This document shows, piece after piece, positions 24,647-33,222 of a stretch of 64,000 bases of DNA. A model generated the notes under the pieces. That model did no database searches. It saw only the letters and a list, made by a program, of their open reading frames with translations, and was not told the origin of the DNA. The DNA lies in the NCBI GenBank assembly GCA_034423115.1, contig DAOUJD010000044.1, positions 124,001 to 188,000 on the forward strand. The letters run 5' to 3'. Made by a program: the position numbers and the translations under genes. The DNA comes from Bin87 sp034423115 (GTDB taxonomy: Bacteria; Chloroflexota; Dehalococcoidia; Lucifugimonadales; UBA3495). Position 1 is the stretch's first letter. Each line of letters opens with the position of its first letter.

Positions 24647-25813
24647 CTAGCCCCGTGCGCCTGAACCGGTCGACAGGGCTGCCGCCGCTTCCATCAGGGT
24701 GTCGGTGAAGGTTACGTTGAGGCCCGAATCAGCGAGGATCTGCTTGCCATCCTCCAGGTTTGTGCCCAGCATCCGGACCACCAGGGGCTGTGTAGCCTGG
24801 CGCTCTTCGTACGCCATGACGATGCCTCGCGCAGCCACGTCGCACCTCAAAATGCCGCCGAATATGTTCACTAACACCTGGCTCACCTTGGGGTCCGAAA
24901 GGATTATCCCCACCGCGGTGGCTACTTTTTCTTCGGTCGCGCCGCCGCCAACGTCCAGGAAGTTGGCCGGAGATGCGCCCGCCGCGTTGGCAACGTCCAG
25001 CGTCGCCATGGCCAACCCTGCTCCATTCACCAGGCAGCCCACGGTTCCGTCCAGGCTCACGTACGCGATGTCGTCATCGGCGGCCCGGGCCTCCAGTTGG
25101 TCTTCTTGGCTCCGGTCCCGCAACTCGCGCAGGTCGGAATGGCGAAAGAGCGCGTCGTCTTCCACGTCCATCTTGGCGTCTAGTGCCACCACCGAGCCGT
25201 CGCCGGTGATGATCAATGGGTTCACCTCCACCAGGGTGCAGTCGTTGTCCGAGAAAATCCGGTACAGCGACGCTAATATCTCTGCTCCCTGTCGCGCCGT
25301 GGTCCCGGACATGCCCAGCCGGGCCGCCATCCTCCGGCACTGGTACGGCATCAAACCCAAGCCTGGCTCCACCGCCTCGGTGATGATGGCGTCGGGGTTG
25401 GTGGCGGCCACCTCCTCGATGGACATTCCGCCCGCCGCGCTGGCGACCAGCACCGGGCCGCGGTGGTTGCGATCCATGGTGATCGCCACGTACATCTCGG
25501 TGGCGATATCAGCCAGTTCTTCCACTAGCACCTGGTCCACCGGCACGCCGTTGGCGTCGGTTTGGTGAGTCACCAAATGCGAACCCAGCAGAGCCCCCGC
25601 ATATTCCTCCCCATCCTGGGGAGAGTTGACCACCTTGACGCCGCCGGCCAAGCCCCTGCCGCCGGCGTGAACCTGGGCTTTGATTACCCCGCGTCCCCCG
25701 TACGACGTAACGACGGCGGCCGCCTCGGTCGGAGTACGCGCCACCGTCCCATTGGGAATCGGAATACCGTAGGCGGAGAAAATTTGCTTTGCTTGATACT
25801 CGTGCAATTTCAT
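24647..25813 (-). CDS. sucC: Succinyl-CoA ligase, beta subunit
   Basis: A 388-residue beta subunit with the ATP-grasp nucleotide-binding domain (MKLHEYQAKQIFSAYGIPIP, VIKAQVHAGGRGLAGGVKV) and the C-terminal ligase domain (NIFGGILRCDVAARGI). The methionine of MKLHEYQ at 25813 is the canonical family start; another ATG lies four codons upstream at 25825. First gene of sucCD. Confidence 0.95.
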   Translation of the reverse strand: MKLHEYQAKQIFSAYGIPIPNGTVARTPTEAAAVVTSYGGRGVIKAQVHAGGRGLAGGVKVVNSPQDGEEYAGALLGSHLVTHQTDANGVPVDQVLVEELADIATEMYVAITMDRNHRGPVLVASAAGGMSIEEVAATNPDAIITEAVEPGLGLMPYQCRRMAARLGMSGTTARQGAEILASLYRIFSDNDCTLVEVNPLIITGDGSVVALDAKMDVEDDALFRHSDLRELRDRSQEDQLEARAADDDIAYVSLDGTVGCLVNGAGLAMATLDVANAAGASPANFLDVGGGATEEKVATAVGIILSDPKVSQVLVNIFGGILRCDVAARGIVMAYEERQATQPLVVRMLGTNLEDGKQILADSGLNVTFTDTLMEAAAALSTGSGARG

Positions 25814-26044
25814 TGCGCCGTCCATTTTGCCCTACACTGCCCGCCCAGTCAACGCGAATTGCACCGCACTAGCTCGGTGTGACCTTGATCCCTGCGATAC
25901 GCGCGTACTCCGATGGTTTGCACTTCCGTCCTCGCAAACCCTCCCGCAAACGAGCACACGGGATCAGCGCATTCAAACCTCGTTGGGCGGATAATCTATG
26001 CCCGGCTTGTCAGCAACGATGATCCACTTGATGCCACCCAAATC

Positions 26045-27463
26045 ATGACCGAGCCTCGTCCCAGAACCCTCCGCGCCGAAACCATGGGCACTGCGCCCAT
26101 GTGGTTTTTGCTGTTGCAAATGTCGTTACCGCCCATGATGGCGATCATTGTCATGGCGTTGTACAGCATAGTTGACCGTGCATTCGTGGGCAACGTCATC
26201 GGGGTGGACGCGCTCAGCGGTTTGTCGGCGGCATTCCCCGCTCAGATCGCAGCCGTCGCCGTGGGCCTGCTGCCCGGCCTCGGCGGGATGTCCGTCGTGT
26301 CTCGCGCCCTCGGCGCCGGTGACACTCGGCATGCCTCCCGTGTGATTGGCTCGTCGCTCGCGGTCTTGGCTTCAATCTACCTCGCGCTGACCGTCGCAGG
26401 AATGCTGCACCTGGACGAATTGACTTCGTTCATGGGCGCATCCCCCAACACCGCGCCGTACGCACGTGAATACCTGGTGATCATCCTGCCGGGCGGTTTG
26501 TTCACCATGGTAGCGATCGCGGCAAATAACCTGTTTATGGCTGAGGGTCGGCCCGGCGCGGCGACCATAGTACTGGCCGGCGGGGCCATCGCCAACGTGA
26601 TTCTCGACGCTCTGTTCATCCTGGTGTTCCGCTGGGGAATCACGGGAGCGGCCGCCGCCACCGTCCTCGCCCAGGGATTGGCTGTTATCTACATCGCGTG
26701 GTTCTACCTCTCGGGGCGCAGCGCTCTCAGCATCACCCCGGATGCGTTGATGCCCCGGCTCGGTCTGATTCGCGAAATCGTCGCGTTGGGTATGCCCATT
26801 TTCATCATCGAGGGTGCCCGTTCCGTAGTCGTCGTAGCCATCAACAACATCCTGAGCCAGTACCAGGGGGGCGACGGCTACATCGCCCTGTTCGGCGTAA
26901 TCAATTCGGTCCTGGAGTTTGCGTTGGCTCCGTTCATTGGCATCGCGTTGGCATATCTACCGCTCGCTGCATACAACTACGGCGCGCGGAACTACGACCG
27001 TATCCGGCAAGCCATCTGGCAGAGTTGCCTGGGCGCGACCATCGCTGGCGTACTGATTACCGCCGTGTTGCTGCCAATTTCAGGGCACATCATCTCGTTG
27101 TTCGCAGAGGCCAACGCGCTCCCGCCGGAAGCCACAGGCGCGTTGCGCGTGGCGTTAGTTGCCCTGCCCGTCGTGGGGGTAGAGTTCGTGGGTTCCGTGG
27201 CGTTCCAGGCATTGGGCAAAGCGTGGCCGTCCGTGGTCCTCACCGTTACCCAGCGCGTGGCTATGCTGCTGATATGGGTGTTTGTCTTATCCGAACTCGT
27301 AGGCGTTTGGGGAGTTTGGTGGTCCTTCCCGGTAACCGACGTCAGCGCGATGTTTCTGGGGTTCGGCGCGCTGGTGCTGGTGTGGCGCAGGGTGGATAGA
27401 TGGGGCGAAGCAGACTTCAACCGCAGGATGGGCGACTTTGACACCGCTGAGGGCGGGCAGTAG
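26045..27463 (+). CDS. MATE family efflux transporter
   Basis: About 472 residues with 12 hydrophobic helices in two homologous halves, as in multi-antimicrobial-extrusion (NorM/DinF-type) cation-driven exporters. Helix 1 is preceded by MGTAPMWFLLLQMSLPPMM; the N-lobe has DRAFVGNVIGVDALSGLSAAFP and the C-lobe GMPIFIIEGARSVVVVAINN. ATG 26045 gives a normal N-terminus; the frame is open to 25913 but without family similarity. Substrate unknown. Confidence 0.88.
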   Translation: MTEPRPRTLRAETMGTAPMWFLLLQMSLPPMMAIIVMALYSIVDRAFVGNVIGVDALSGLSAAFPAQIAAVAVGLLPGLGGMSVVSRALGAGDTRHASRVIGSSLAVLASIYLALTVAGMLHLDELTSFMGASPNTAPYAREYLVIILPGGLFTMVAIAANNLFMAEGRPGAATIVLAGGAIANVILDALFILVFRWGITGAAAATVLAQGLAVIYIAWFYLSGRSALSITPDALMPRLGLIREIVALGMPIFIIEGARSVVVVAINNILSQYQGGDGYIALFGVINSVLEFALAPFIGIALAYLPLAAYNYGARNYDRIRQAIWQSCLGATIAGVLITAVLLPISGHIISLFAEANALPPEATGALRVALVALPVVGVEFVGSVAFQALGKAWPSVVLTVTQRVAMLLIWVFVLSELVGVWGVWWSFPVTDVSAMFLGFGALVLVWRRVDRWGEADFNRRMGDFDTAEGGQ

Positions 27464-27514
27464 CATGGGCCAATCTCAATAACCACGCCACGATGTACCA
27501 ACGGAGGGAACACC

Positions 27515-27973
27515 ATGGCTATGAACTCTTCTGGCGTGTCACACATCGCCGTATGTGTCCGCGACCTCGACGAATCCCTGAAATTCTATCGGGACATTCT
27601 GGGAATGAACGTGACGGTTGACCGAGTTCAAGACACGTCAACGGGTGGCCTGCCCCACGTTTACGCCCACAACCGTTCCACCCGTCGCCAGGCCATCCTG
27701 TCCTATGGTGAAGGTGCCGTTCCCACCTTGGTGATGACCAGCCACCCGGGCGACGACGCCGATGGCGGGCCGATCAAGCTCGACCAGGTGGGCATCAGCC
27801 ACATCTCCTTTACCGTGTCCGACGTGAAAGCTCTGGCCGATGAACTGATCGCTGCCGGCGTGGAATTGGCCGGCCCCATGGATGGCTTCACCGACGCCAA
27901 CGGCGAGGTCTCCAGCATCTTTGTTTACGACCCCGACGGCATCCTCGTCCAGTTCGACTCCGGCGGCGGTTGA
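27515..27973 (+). CDS. VOC family protein, tandem paralogue 1
   Basis: A 152-residue glyoxalase-fold protein (GVSHIAVCVRDLDESLKFYR, then GISHISFTVSDVKALADEL and FVYDPDGILVQFD). The start at 27515 follows CGGAGGGA. It is closely similar to the product of 28553 across the whole length, including the MTSHPGDD and GPIKLDQVG blocks, so the two arose by duplication. The last ligand position reads VQF rather than the usual ELV. Substrate unknown. Confidence 0.88.
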   Translation: MAMNSSGVSHIAVCVRDLDESLKFYRDILGMNVTVDRVQDTSTGGLPHVYAHNRSTRRQAILSYGEGAVPTLVMTSHPGDDADGGPIKLDQVGISHISFTVSDVKALADELIAAGVELAGPMDGFTDANGEVSSIFVYDPDGILVQFDSGGG

Positions 27974-28054
27974 TGCGCGCCGCCACTGCGCATCGGTGCC
28001 ATGCTTGGCACCCTGCAATCCGGATCATCGCGGTAACGTAGTACAATCAACTGC

Positions 28055-28516
28055 GTGGATTACGATGGCGGCAGGGAGTCAATCTGGGGCATTGACCGCA
28101 GGGATCGGCGGTGGTTTCAAGCCCTTACCTTGGTCGGTGGTACGATTACATCCATCGTTTTCGGAGTCCTGCATTTCCGATATCGCTCCCCGTCCGATAC
28201 CGCCGATGGAATCCTACTCAACCTCCTGTTGGGCATCGGGGCCGGTTTCGTTGCATCGGGATTCGTTGCCTGGGGATTGTTACAGCTGAAGGAGATGGCA
28301 ATGGCGATCGCAGACTGGATCAGGGAAGCCACTGAGAAAAGACGGCAGCGACTTATCGAGCAAGGCCGCCTGGAGGGTCGTCAGGAAGGCCGCCAGGAAG
28401 GCATTCAGATCGGTCGTGAACAAGGCCGCGTTGAGGGCTATGAGGAAGGCTACATCGATGGCAAAGAGGGAAACCCTCCCCAGCCTCTCACCAGCGATTC
28501 CGAATCCCCCGATTAG
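28055..28516 (+). CDS. Two-helix membrane protein with charged R-x-E-G repeat tail
   Basis: A 153-residue protein starting at GTG. Two hydrophobic helices (about residues 22-42 and 52-78) are followed by an amphipathic helix and then a tail of short units such as GRLEGRQEGRQEG and GREQGRVEGYEEG. A TACAAT box at 28042-28047 stands seven bases before the GTG, and no ribosome site is seen, so the message may be leaderless. The gene at 56356 has the same plan. It separates two duplicated VOC genes. Function unknown. Confidence 0.6.
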   Translation: MDYDGGRESIWGIDRRDRRWFQALTLVGGTITSIVFGVLHFRYRSPSDTADGILLNLLLGIGAGFVASGFVAWGLLQLKEMAMAIADWIREATEKRRQRLIEQGRLEGRQEGRQEGIQIGREQGRVEGYEEGYIDGKEGNPPQPLTSDSESPD

Positions 28517-28552
28517 ACTCCGGTCGGCTGCCAACCATAAAGGAGCCTCACC

Positions 28553-29005
28553 ATGCCCATGAACAGTTCCGGTGTTTCCCACATCGCCATCTGCGTCAGG
28601 GACCTCGATGTGTCCCTCAAGTTCTACTGCGACACCCTCGGCATGTCCATCGTCAGCGACGTCATCCAGGACACCACCACGGGCGGCCTGCCCCACGTGT
28701 ACGCTCACAACCGCGCCACACGCCGCCAAGTTCGCCTGGCCTATGCTGACGGCGCAAAGCCCACCCTCACCATGACCAGCCACCCCGGCGAGGACCCTGA
28801 CGGCACCCCGATCAAGCTCGACCAGGTTGGCATTAGCCACATCTCATTCAGCGTGCCGGACCCGAAGGCTCTGGCCGAAAACCTGTCCGCCCAGGGCGTC
28901 CCGCTGGCCGCGCCCATGGACGTGTGGACCAACGCCGAGGGCCGGGTCGGCAGCTTTTACGTGTACGACCCCGACGGCATCCTCGTCCAGTTTGACGCCG
29001 GATAG
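28553..29005 (+). CDS. VOC family protein, tandem paralogue 2
   Basis: A 150-residue paralogue of the 27515 product (GVSHIAICVRDLDVSLKFYC, GGLPHVYAHNRATRRQ, MTSHPGEDPDGTPIKLDQVG, YVYDPDGILVQFD). The ATG follows AAAGGAG with eight bases between. Same open question about the substrate. Confidence 0.88.
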   Translation: MPMNSSGVSHIAICVRDLDVSLKFYCDTLGMSIVSDVIQDTTTGGLPHVYAHNRATRRQVRLAYADGAKPTLTMTSHPGEDPDGTPIKLDQVGISHISFSVPDPKALAENLSAQGVPLAAPMDVWTNAEGRVGSFYVYDPDGILVQFDAG

Positions 29006-29032
29006 ACTAAAGAGGTGTAAGGAGGACTGTCG

Positions 29033-29500
29033 TTGCCAACGATTCAGAAAATCACCCCATTCCTCTGGCTCGATGGCACCGCCCGTGAAGCTGCCGACTT
29101 CTACGTGTCCATATTCGACAGATCCAGGATCGTCTCCAGCGAAACCTACGCTGACGGGCCGGCTGCCGGCAGTTCCACTGTGGCCTTCGAGCTTGGCGGC
29201 ATACAGTTCGTCGCCTTCGATGGCATTCCCGCCATCGAGTTCACCGAAGCCATCTCCTTCATGGTTTCTTGCGATTCTCAAGATGAGATCGACCACCTGT
29301 GGGACAATCTCACCGATGGAGGAACCGAGATCCAGTGCGGCTGGCTCAAGGATCGGTACGGCGTTACCTGGCAGATCATACCCGCCCATCTCCCTGGCTG
29401 GCTGATGAACGGCCCCAACGCCAACCGGGTAATGGAGGTGATGCTGCCCATGAAAAAGCTGGATATGCAAAAACTCCAGAAAGCGCACCAGGGAGGTTAG
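29033..29500 (+). CDS. PhnB-like VOC protein (3-demethylubiquinone methyltransferase-like fold)
   Basis: A 155-residue protein of the PhnB/3-dmu-9 group of the VOC superfamily: PTIQKITPFLWLDGTAREAA, FYVSIFDRSRIVSSETY, ISFMVSCDSQDEIDHLWDNL and CGWLKDRYGVTWQIIPAHL. AAGGAGG lies before the TTG start at 29033. Despite the domain's name these proteins are not ubiquinone methyltransferases, and the role is unknown. Third VOC-fold gene in a row here. Confidence 0.85.
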   Translation: MPTIQKITPFLWLDGTAREAADFYVSIFDRSRIVSSETYADGPAAGSSTVAFELGGIQFVAFDGIPAIEFTEAISFMVSCDSQDEIDHLWDNLTDGGTEIQCGWLKDRYGVTWQIIPAHLPGWLMNGPNANRVMEVMLPMKKLDMQKLQKAHQGG

Positions 29501-29506
29501 TTGATC

Positions 29507-30046
29507 ATGTCCCATCACTACGACGACCACGACCACGACAAGCTCCTCCGCTGGCGCGACGATTTGCAGGCCAATGCCATCATTGACGGCGAATTTCCAG
29601 CGATGGCTCTGTTCCTGGTCAAGCCACAGGCGACCGGCTCCCACGAAATCTTTCGCCGGTTTCGCACCGAGTTCGAGCAGCGCGACGCCAGCTTCGCCCA
29701 CCTCGTGATCTTCGGCATGCACGGAGTCTCATCCACCGTGCGCAGCCTCCTGGACGAAACCGGCCTCTCCGAATCTGACCTGCCGGTGATGATGCTCGCC
29801 CCCGCTGCCGAACCCGCATCCGTCGTCGCCGTCCAGTTGCCCGCCGGCGAAAGCCTCGAGGGCGGCGACGATCCCAATGGCGACGGCACCTGCGACTACC
29901 TCGCGCCGTGGCAGGACGCTCTCGACCGCATCCGCATCACCAAGCGCGGACGGCCGCTGCGCCTCATGGGTGTACAGGGCCGCAAGCTCGACGGCCCAGA
30001 CCTCCGCGACCTCCCTGCCGCTGCGTTGTCAACCGCGAATATATGA
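29507..30046 (+). CDS. Uncharacterised protein
   Basis: About 179 residues starting with a His/Asp-rich stretch (SHHYDDHDHDK), then a mixed alpha/beta region (MALFLVKPQATGSHEIFRRF, FAHLVIFGMHGVSSTVRSLL) and an acidic glycine loop (GGDDPNGDGTCDYL). I do not recognise the family. A GGAGG at 29492-29496 could serve either this ATG or the TTG at 29501, which directly follows the stop of the PhnB-like gene; they are probably co-transcribed. Confidence 0.6.
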   Translation: MSHHYDDHDHDKLLRWRDDLQANAIIDGEFPAMALFLVKPQATGSHEIFRRFRTEFEQRDASFAHLVIFGMHGVSSTVRSLLDETGLSESDLPVMMLAPAAEPASVVAVQLPAGESLEGGDDPNGDGTCDYLAPWQDALDRIRITKRGRPLRLMGVQGRKLDGPDLRDLPAAALSTANI

Positions 30047-30094
30047 GGATGTTTGACAGACGCAGGTACGGATGTTAGCTTTATGGCGATCCAC

Positions 30095-30115
30095 CCACCG
30101 GGTATATCCCGGTGG
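30095..30115. repeat. Short perfect hairpin upstream of terminator
   Basis: ccaccggg-tat-atcccggtgg folds into a hairpin three bases before the strong terminator at 30120. With it, the region carries two adjacent stem-loops between the gene ending at 30046 and the NYN gene. Confidence 0.5.
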
Positions 30116-30119
30116 ATAG

Positions 30120-30148
30120 CAGCCCCGCTAGCGGGGCTGTTTCTTTTT
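30120..30148 (+). terminator. Rho-independent terminator before the NYN gene
   Basis: cagccccgctagcggggctg is a perfect 20-base palindrome and is followed by tttcttttt. It would end the VOC-cluster transcript. It also ends only seven bases before the proposed ATG of the NYN gene. Confidence 0.8.
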
Positions 30149-30154
30149 GTCGCA

Positions 30155-30769
30155 ATGGAAACCGTCCGGACAATTGCATACATCGATGGGTTCAACCTCT
30201 ACCACGCCATAGACACTCTCAATCAACCCCATTTGAAATGGGTTGACCTCAAATCTTTGGTAGCGTCCTTTTTGCGGGATGAGCAAGAGCTTGTCGCAGT
30301 AAATTACTACTCCGCTTACGCGACTTGGCGTCCACGTGAGTTTGCACGCCACCGGCAGTTCACGGCCGCCCTTGTGGCCTCAGGTGTGTCTATTCACATG
30401 AGCGATTTTATGACGCGCTCGCGTAGTTGCTTCCAGTGCGGAGCCACGTGGGACACCCACGAGGAAAAACAAACCGACGTGAGAATGGCGGTCGATATTG
30501 TTTCTGACGCTCTCGAGGACAGGTTTGACATGGCCGTCGTGATCACTGCGGATAGTGATCTTCGACCGGCCGCAGCAAAGATTCGGGCAATTGATGGCAA
30601 ACGGTTGCTGATGGTCGCGCCGCCAGGGCGGTTCTCGCGCGCCAGAGACCTGCGCCACAACATCGTCATAACTCGCGGACGCATCGCCCGCCATCTATTC
30701 TCACAACAAGTGACGAAAGACGGGCAGGTAGTCGCTACCCGCCCGCCCGAATACGATCCTCCGCAGTAG
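30155..30769 (+). CDS. NYN domain protein (PIN-like RNase)
   Basis: A 204-residue NYN-domain protein of the PIN-like nuclease superfamily, expected to cleave RNA with a metal ion. Acidic residues are at the usual places: Asp11 in AYIDGFNLYH, the Asp of EKQTDVRMAVD and the DSD of VVITADSDLRPA. A CxxC pair (SCFQCG) may bind zinc. ATG 30155 gives the standard start; the frame is open upstream to 30053 but runs through the terminator hairpins. No ribosome site is visible. Confidence 0.82.
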   Translation: METVRTIAYIDGFNLYHAIDTLNQPHLKWVDLKSLVASFLRDEQELVAVNYYSAYATWRPREFARHRQFTAALVASGVSIHMSDFMTRSRSCFQCGATWDTHEEKQTDVRMAVDIVSDALEDRFDMAVVITADSDLRPAAAKIRAIDGKRLLMVAPPGRFSRARDLRHNIVITRGRIARHLFSQQVTKDGQVVATRPPEYDPPQ

Positions 30770-30773
30770 CGGC

Positions 30774-31643
30774 CTATTGCCGCACCAGCTTCACCAACCG
30801 CCGGCCCTCCTGGTTGTGGCCGATGTATAGGTCGCCGTGGGAGTCTGCCCAAACAGCATGCCCGCCGGCGTCGCCGATGTCCACCTTCGCCAGCACCTCG
30901 CCGTACATGTTCAGGATGGTCATGAAGGCGTCCAGCTCCACCACATACACGATGCCATCCGAATCGACGTAGATGTCGCAGGGCCGCGCCAGATCGGTCC
31001 ACATCCCCAGGTACTCGCCGTTCCCGGTGAACAGTTGGATGCGGTTGTTCTCCCGGTCGCACACCATCACCGTGCCGTCCCAGTGCACCCAGATGCCATG
31101 GGGGATGTGAAACTCCCCCGGCCCGCGCTTGCCCGGCCGTCCCCATGAGTGCAGCAGCCGACCGTCCGGCGAGAACTTGTGCACCCGGCTGTTGGCGTAG
31201 CCGTCCGACACGAACAGATCGCCGTTGGGCGCCAGCGCAATATCCGTGCATCGGTTGAACGGCCCGGCCGCTTTCCACATCGTACCGTCTGGCCTCGCTC
31301 CCCCGGTATCCGACGGCGCGTCCCAAACTCCCATCGTCATCAGCGGCTTGCCGTCCAGCGTGCACTTTACGATGGCGTGCGATTCCCGCACCGGCAGATA
31401 GATGTGGTCCTCTCCGCTGATGTAAATCCCGTGCGCGTCCGTCAGGTACTCTTTCCCCCACTCGCTCAGGAAGTTGCCCTCCCGGTCGAACAGCATCAGA
31501 GGGTGGTCGCTGCGATTGAATACGTACACCCGGTCCTGCGAGTCGCACGCCGGTTCCGCCTGCCCGATGGTCCACCCGTCCGGCGTTTTGGCCCAGTTGT
31601 CGATCACCTCATAAGTGAAATCCCCACTGCCTACGGTAGCCAT
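30774..31643 (-). CDS. NHL-repeat protein, PAL-like propeller
   Basis: A 289-residue beta-propeller with NHL repeats such as RCTDIALAPNGDLFVSDGYAN and IPHGIWVHWDGTVMVCDREN. The order (HGIYI, DIALAPNGDLFVSDGY, IPHGIWV) resembles bacterial relatives of peptidyl-alpha-hydroxyglycine alpha-amidating lyase, but catalytic function is not shown. GAGGTGG stands four bases before the ATG. It ends four bases from the convergent NYN gene. Confidence 0.8.
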   Translation of the reverse strand: MATVGSGDFTYEVIDNWAKTPDGWTIGQAEPACDSQDRVYVFNRSDHPLMLFDREGNFLSEWGKEYLTDAHGIYISGEDHIYLPVRESHAIVKCTLDGKPLMTMGVWDAPSDTGGARPDGTMWKAAGPFNRCTDIALAPNGDLFVSDGYANSRVHKFSPDGRLLHSWGRPGKRGPGEFHIPHGIWVHWDGTVMVCDRENNRIQLFTGNGEYLGMWTDLARPCDIYVDSDGIVYVVELDAFMTILNMYGEVLAKVDIGDAGGHAVWADSHGDLYIGHNQEGRRLVKLVRQ

Positions 31644-31713
31644 GATCCACCTCGTCGCCGAATCGCGAGTCCTGCGCGTGAACTTGCGCGCATGAGCCCC
31701 GCAGAGTTCGGTT

Positions 31714-31719
31714 TATAAT
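31714..31719 (+). promoter_or_regulatory. Possible -10 box for glutamate dehydrogenase gene
   Basis: A perfect TATAAT lies 57 bases before the gdhA start, in a distinctly AT-rich leader that also holds the palindrome ataataattat at 31743-31753. No -35 box at proper distance is convincing; TTGCGC at 31684 is too far away. Confidence 0.35.
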
Positions 31720-31775
31720 GGAAGTACCATATCATAGATCGCATAATAATTATTCGGATACAGGAGGATACAACC

Positions 31776-33032
31776 ATGGCCACCATAGCCAGCCGACCCC
31801 TATCTCCCTTTGAAGAGGTCAATTACTTTGTTGACCGGGCCGCCGATCGCCTTAACCTGGCCGACGGGTTGCGGGAGATGCTCCGCCGCACCTGGCGCGA
31901 ACTGGGAGTCCAGGTGCCCGTCCGCATGGATGACGGCGCAATCCAGGTTTTCAGCGGTTACCGGGTCCAACACAACGGAGCCCGGGGACCCTACAAGGGC
32001 GGCGTCCGCTACCATCCCCTTGCCGATCTCGACGAAGTCCGCTCCCTCGCCTCCCTGATGACGTGGAAAAACGCCCTGCTGAACCTTCCGTTCGGCGGCG
32101 CCAAGGGAGGCGTCCAGTGCGATCCCACCCAACTCAGCCAGGGCGAACTCAACCGCCTCACCCGTCGCTACACCGCAAACATCGAACACCTGCTGTCCCC
32201 CAACCGGGACATCCCCGCTCCCGACCTCGGCACGAACGCGCAGGTGATGGCCTGGATGATGGACGCCTACGGGCAGATCCACGGCCATTCGCCGGCCATC
32301 GTCACCGGCAAGCCGGTGGAACTCGGCGGCTCGGTGGGTCGCGAATCCGCCACCGGTCGCGGCGTGTCCATCATATTGAAAGAGGCCGCTGAGGAGCTGG
32401 GAATGGATCCCGAATTCGCCGGAATAGTCATCCAGGGGTTCGGCAACGTCGGGTCCTGGGCCGCCCACTGCTTGGATGAGATGGGCGCCAAAATCATCGC
32501 CGTCAGCGATGTCCACGGCGGCGTCTACAACCCCGACGGTCTGAACGTTGCCCGGTTGGTGAAATATCGCGACCGCAATGGGACCGTCGCCGATTGCTCC
32601 GAGGGTGATTGCGTTTCCAACGAGGAACTGCTCGAACTGCCCTGTGACGTCTTGGTTCCCGCCGCCATCGACAACGTGATCCACGCGGACAATGCCCCCG
32701 CCATTCGGGCCAAGGTCATCCTTGAAGCCGCGAACCATCCCATCACCATCGAGGCTGATGCCATCCTCAACGATCGTCGGATCCCGGTGTTGCCCGACAT
32801 CCTGGTCAACGGGGGCGGCGTTACCGTTTCATATTTCGAATGGGCGCAGAACCTCCAGGAGTTCCACTGGGATGAGGCTCGCGTCAACAAGGAACTCCGC
32901 AAGGTCATGGTCACCGCATACGACACGGTGCGACAGAAAGCGTTCTCTGACGGCATCACCTACCGCGAAGCTGCTTTCGAGATCGGAGTGCAGCGGGTCG
33001 CAAACGTGGTGCAGTTGCGAGGCTTCGTCTAG
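31776..33032 (+). CDS. gdhA: Glu/Leu/Phe/Val-family dehydrogenase (glutamate dehydrogenase)
   Basis: A 418-residue amino-acid dehydrogenase that interconverts glutamate and 2-oxoglutarate plus ammonia. The substrate domain has YRVQHNGARGPYKGGVRYHP and LPFGGAKGGVQCDP with the catalytic lysine; the NAD(P) domain has IQGFGNVGSWAAH. The VNGGGVTVSYFEWAQNLQ block is characteristic of GDH rather than leucine dehydrogenase. AGGAGG precedes the ATG. Length is typical of the hexameric ~420-residue class. Confidence 0.92.
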   Translation: MATIASRPLSPFEEVNYFVDRAADRLNLADGLREMLRRTWRELGVQVPVRMDDGAIQVFSGYRVQHNGARGPYKGGVRYHPLADLDEVRSLASLMTWKNALLNLPFGGAKGGVQCDPTQLSQGELNRLTRRYTANIEHLLSPNRDIPAPDLGTNAQVMAWMMDAYGQIHGHSPAIVTGKPVELGGSVGRESATGRGVSIILKEAAEELGMDPEFAGIVIQGFGNVGSWAAHCLDEMGAKIIAVSDVHGGVYNPDGLNVARLVKYRDRNGTVADCSEGDCVSNEELLELPCDVLVPAAIDNVIHADNAPAIRAKVILEAANHPITIEADAILNDRRIPVLPDILVNGGGVTVSYFEWAQNLQEFHWDEARVNKELRKVMVTAYDTVRQKAFSDGITYREAAFEIGVQRVANVVQLRGFV

Positions 33033-33121
33033 CGGCGCCACTTCAGGCGCAGTGGCCGATGATCTCAATAGAGGCCGGTCAGGTTCGGTGCTTGGGGGGC
33101 CCCACCGGGCGACCGCACGGC

Positions 33122-33154
33122 CCGCTCATGGTGAGCCTGTCGAACCATGAGCGG
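33122..33154. repeat. Palindromic dispersed repeat ('ctcatggtgagcctgtcgaacc' unit)
   Basis: ccgctcatggt...accatgagcgg forms an 11-base-pair stem. The same core unit lies within the MITE-like copies at 11980 and 63185, but here the inverted outer ends are missing. It sits between gdhA and the convergent pepA gene. Confidence 0.65.
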
Positions 33155-33222
33155 ACCATCCGTAAGGCAACGTTTCAGTCGAAATTTACGCTTGGTGTTC
33201 GAAAAAGCGATGCAGCCGCGCA

